Assembly: GCA_021775795.1 (NCBI GenBank) | Contig: JAJFHB010000528.1 | Coordinates: forward strand, 1 to 8,027 | Length of the DNA stretch: 8,027 nucleotides | Source: Hyphomicrobiales bacterium | Lineage (GTDB): Bacteria; Pseudomonadota; Alphaproteobacteria; Rhizobiales; JAJFHB01 | Reading direction: 5' to 3' | Shown: positions 5,649 through 8,027 of the stretch, in pieces | Position numbering within the stretch: position 1 is the first letter of the stretch | Layout: each line of letters opens with the position of its first letter | Notes under the pieces: generated by a model | What the model was told of the DNA's origin: nothing | Database searches by the model: none | What the model saw: the letters and a program-made list of their open reading frames with translations, nothing else | Position numbers and translations under genes: made by a program

Positions 5649-6620
5649 ATGCCAAAGAGACTTCGCTTTCTCGCCGCGGGTGCGGCATTGCTCGCACTAT
5701 CGCTGGGATGGGGAAATATCCCGGATGCCAGCGCCGATGCACCGGAAACGACCGATCCAATCAAGCTGGTGATCATGGGTTACTCCGGCGACAACATCAT
5801 CATGTACATCTATGGCGGGCTCATCGAGAAGATGGGCTACAATGTTGAATACACGCCAGCCGATTATCTGGGTCAGTTTGCAGGCTTGGAAGCGGGCGAT
5901 TTGCACATCGGATCGCCCGGTTGGGACACCACCGCCAAGGCGACCATGGCGGCAGCCTGGGAGACCGGTGATGTTCTTAACATGGGCAACATCGGTATCG
6001 CCGTAAATGAAGACTGGTGGTATCCGATGTATGTGAAAGAGGCTTGCCCGGGCTTGCCCGATTGGACGGCTCTGAAGGACCCGGCCTGTGCAGAATCGCT
6101 TTCCGTTGCGGAGACATCACCCAATGGCCGCTTCCTGAGCGGTCCCATCGAATGGGGTGGGCATGATGCGGAGCGCATCCAGGCCCTTGAGCTGCCATTC
6201 GAGGTCATACATGCGGGCAGTGACGGTGCCCTGACGGCGGACTTCGTTGCTGCAATTAAGCGGGAGCAGCCCATCGTTGGATGGACCTGGGAGCCGTTCT
6301 GGCTGCCGGCGCTCTATGAAGGAGAGTTCGTGGTCTGGCCCGAATACGAGGATGCCTGCTACGAAGATGCAAGCTGGGGTCCGAACCCTGACATGACCCA
6401 CGATTGCGGCCGGCCCAATGGTTTCATGTGGAAATCGGCCTGGGCAGGTGGTGAAGAGATCTGGCCGGGTGCCTATGGCGTTTGGCGGCAATTCACCCTG
6501 GACGCCACCACTATGGGCCAGATGGTCTACAAGAGTGACGTCGATGGCGTTTCCACGCAGGATGTGGCTCAGGAGTGGATCGATACACACGAAAGTACGT
6601 GGAAGCCCTGGCTCGAGTAG
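5649..6620 (+). CDS. Betaine-type ABC transporter periplasmic substrate-binding protein (OpuAC/ProX-like)
   Basis: The 323-residue protein has a Sec signal peptide: basic MPKRLR, a hydrophobic core from about residue 7 to 21, and a likely cleavage after ASA at residue 29. The mature part fits the OpuAC/ProX class of quaternary-amine receptors. It is very rich in tryptophan, including W92 in PGWD, W123-W124 in EDWWYP and W212/W214/W218 in GWTWEPFW. Proteins of this class cage a trimethylammonium head group with aromatic side chains, so some of these probably form the pocket. Four cysteines (133, 147, 237, 253) could form two periplasmic disulfides. The context of a matching permease 134 nt downstream and a ProV-like ATPase on the divergent arm supports a complete importer. 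The exact ligand (glycine betaine, proline betaine, choline, carnitine) cannot be read from the sequence. Confidence 0.9.
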   Translation: MPKRLRFLAAGAALLALSLGWGNIPDASADAPETTDPIKLVIMGYSGDNIIMYIYGGLIEKMGYNVEYTPADYLGQFAGLEAGDLHIGSPGWDTTAKATMAAAWETGDVLNMGNIGIAVNEDWWYPMYVKEACPGLPDWTALKDPACAESLSVAETSPNGRFLSGPIEWGGHDAERIQALELPFEVIHAGSDGALTADFVAAIKREQPIVGWTWEPFWLPALYEGEFVVWPEYEDACYEDASWGPNPDMTHDCGRPNGFMWKSAWAGGEEIWPGAYGVWRQFTLDATTMGQMVYKSDVDGVSTQDVAQEWIDTHESTWKPWLE

Positions 6621-6646
6621 AGCGGGGTTTTCATTGCGAGTAGTAT

Positions 6647-6683
6647 GGGTCCGCGAAAGGTGACTTTTGCCGTTCGCGGACCC
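6647..6683 (+). other. Strong hairpin between binding-protein and permease genes
   Basis: GGGTCCGCGAA (6647-6657) and TTCGCGGACCC (6673-6683) form a perfect 11-bp stem with a 15-nt loop, 27 nt after the binding-protein stop. There is no immediate T-run; the first is a short TTTT about 16 nt later. It is more likely an mRNA-stabilising or partial-termination element that keeps binding protein in excess over permease than a full terminator. The rest of the 134-nt gap shows no other clear signal. Confidence 0.6.
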
Positions 6684-6754
6684 CTGATCTGCAGGCGTCT
6701 TTTACCACTGCAAACCTGGCGCACCAGCATCGTTTATTCAAAAAGAGGCCACAG

Positions 6755-8027
6755 ATGACTGCGGTCCATGTCATCGCACCGGGCCGTCCCTGGCCCCTCG
6801 GACTTGGCTCCATCTTGGTGCTGCTGGCCATCGCCATAACAGTTGCCTTGATGGTTTTCGACACCCTGGCACCCTGGGCCCAGGCGTTTCCCTCAACCTG
6901 GGAAATCCGTGTTGACGAGGCGATCACGAGCTTTGTGAAGTGGCTCATCAAGGATGCTGATCTGGGGCTTTTCACATTCAAGGAAATGACGCGGGCGTTC
7001 GGAGCTCTGCTGGATGCGCCGGTTCTGTTTCTCAAAGGATTGACCTCCACCGGATTTGATTTCGGTGCCCGCAATGGTGATGGTTTTGCGATTCCTCCCA
7101 TCTCGTGGATTGGAGTAATCGTCTTGTTCACCGCAATCAGCCTGCCGCTTGGTGACATTCGACTTACGTTGTTTGTCGCCGCGTCGTTTCTTTACACCGC
7201 CTTGATCGGGCTCTGGGAAAGCACGATGCTGACTTTCGCATCGATTATTGTGGCGGTGGTGATTGGCGTTGTTCTGGGAACCCTGCTTGGCATCGCGGCG
7301 CATCGCTGGAAGACGGTCGACCGTATCCTCACGCCTGCTTTCGATTTCATGCAGACCATGCCTGTGTTTGCATATCTGGTGCCGGCATTGATGCTGTTTG
7401 GCTATGGGCCGGCGGCTGCCATGGTCGTGACCCTGATATACGCGATGCCCCCCATGGCACGCGTCACAAAGGTCTCGCTCAGTCAGGTTCGGGCAGAAAC
7501 TGTCGAGTTCGGGAAAATGGCGGGCTGCAACAGACGCCAGATGACCTGGAAGGTGATGCTTCCCTCGATCCGTCCACGCCTCATGGTTGGCGTGAACCAG
7601 GTCATCATGCTGACCCTCAACATGGTCATAATCGCATCCATGATAGGCGCTGGCGGTCTCGGGTTCGATGTCTGGCAGGCCCTCAAGGCGTTGCGCATCG
7701 GTGAAGGCGCGGAAGCCGGCATTGCCATCACGCTTCTTGCCATTGTTCTCGATCGCATGAGTCAGCGCTTCGCCTCTCGCCGTCCTGTGCATGGCGATAC
7801 GGCGCAAAGCCTCTTGATGCGTCACCGCTACCTCATCGGCGCCATAGTGCTGGCGCTGGCGTTCACAATTGCCGGGCGCTGGATACCTGCTGCAGCGAGC
7901 GTGCCGGAGGGCTGGACACTCTCGACCGGCAAGTTCTGGGACAACATTATCGATTGGATCAACATCAACCTCTACGTCTACATCGGTGCCGTCCGCGATG
8001 CGTTTTTCATTTATGTTCTGAAGCCTG
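6755..8027 (+). CDS. ProW-like betaine ABC transporter permease, apparently with a duplicated module (C-terminus outside window)
   Basis: This is the inner-membrane permease of the importer; 424 codons are visible and the frame continues past the right edge. ATG 6755 follows AGAGG (6744-6748) at a 6-nt spacing. A first membrane segment (about 15-38) precedes an extracytoplasmic or amphipathic region. Hydrophobic segments follow at about 118-132, 137-153, 160-182, 200-230, 279-300 and 319-331. The ATPase-contacting EAA-type loop is ETVEFGKMAGCNRRQ with downstream MLPSIRP (about 248-274). ProW-like permeases normally end soon after this point. Here a new membrane segment (about 360-374) is followed by PEGWTLSTGKFWDNIIDWI (384-402). 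That echoes the first-module region PSTWEIRVDEAITSFVKWL (46-64), and then continues as ProW-like N-terminal sequence. This suggests two permease modules in one chain, as in some alphaproteobacterial betaine permeases of about 650-700 residues. Confidence 0.88.
   Translation, partial: MTAVHVIAPGRPWPLGLGSILVLLAIAITVALMVFDTLAPWAQAFPSTWEIRVDEAITSFVKWLIKDADLGLFTFKEMTRAFGALLDAPVLFLKGLTSTGFDFGARNGDGFAIPPISWIGVIVLFTAISLPLGDIRLTLFVAASFLYTALIGLWESTMLTFASIIVAVVIGVVLGTLLGIAAHRWKTVDRILTPAFDFMQTMPVFAYLVPALMLFGYGPAAAMVVTLIYAMPPMARVTKVSLSQVRAETVEFGKMAGCNRRQMTWKVMLPSIRPRLMVGVNQVIMLTLNMVIIASMIGAGGLGFDVWQALKALRIGEGAEAGIAITLLAIVLDRMSQRFASRRPVHGDTAQSLLMRHRYLIGAIVLALAFTIAGRWIPAAASVPEGWTLSTGKFWDNIIDWININLYVYIGAVRDAFFIYVLKP

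Noticed and set aside
6893..7825. A 310-codon open frame on the minus strand
   Set aside because: It lies entirely antisense to the permease, and its product is rich in His, Arg and Gln with no domain pattern, as expected from the complement of hydrophobic codons.

Overview
The window looks like a moderately GC-rich alphaproteobacterial chromosome or megaplasmid segment, of rhizobial or roseobacter-like type. This is inferred from the gene families and codon style, not from a marker gene. All seven genes fit one theme: uptake and N-demethylation of a quaternary or tertiary methylamine (a betaine-like compound) under dedicated transcriptional control. No rRNA, tRNA, CRISPR array, insertion sequence or other mobile element is visible.

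Layout. The left two thirds (about 1-5461) is a minus-strand run. Read in the direction of transcription it holds a DeoR-type regulator (5461-4640), a ProV-like ABC ATPase (4618-3575), a LuxR-type helix-turn-helix regulator (3448-2639), an MttB-superfamily methyltransferase without an in-frame amber codon (2528-930), and the N-terminal 308 residues of a trimethylamine-dehydrogenase-family flavoprotein (926 to beyond the left edge). The right third is on the plus strand: a secreted, tryptophan-rich betaine-type substrate-binding protein (5649-6620), then a long ProW-type permease (6755 to beyond the right edge) that appears to start a second copy of the permease module. The two arms diverge from a 187-bp AT-rich region at 5462-5648.

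How the parts may work together. The binding protein, permease and ATPase would import a methylated amine. The MttB-type enzyme would move one methyl group to a corrinoid protein not present in this window. The TMADH-like flavoprotein would then oxidatively remove a methyl from the resulting tertiary amine. Glycine betaine to dimethylglycine to sarcosine, or proline betaine to N-methylproline to proline, are both compatible; the sequence does not choose between them. The transporter is split over the two divergent arms, so the shared intergenic region has to coordinate them.

Regulatory DNA. Three structured intergenic segments stand out: overlapping inverted repeats covering candidate divergent promoters at 5504-5557; a near-palindrome abutting a candidate -35 element upstream of the methyltransferase gene at 2567-2623; and an 11-bp perfect hairpin between the binding-protein and permease genes at 6647-6683. 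Both genes at the window edges are incomplete.
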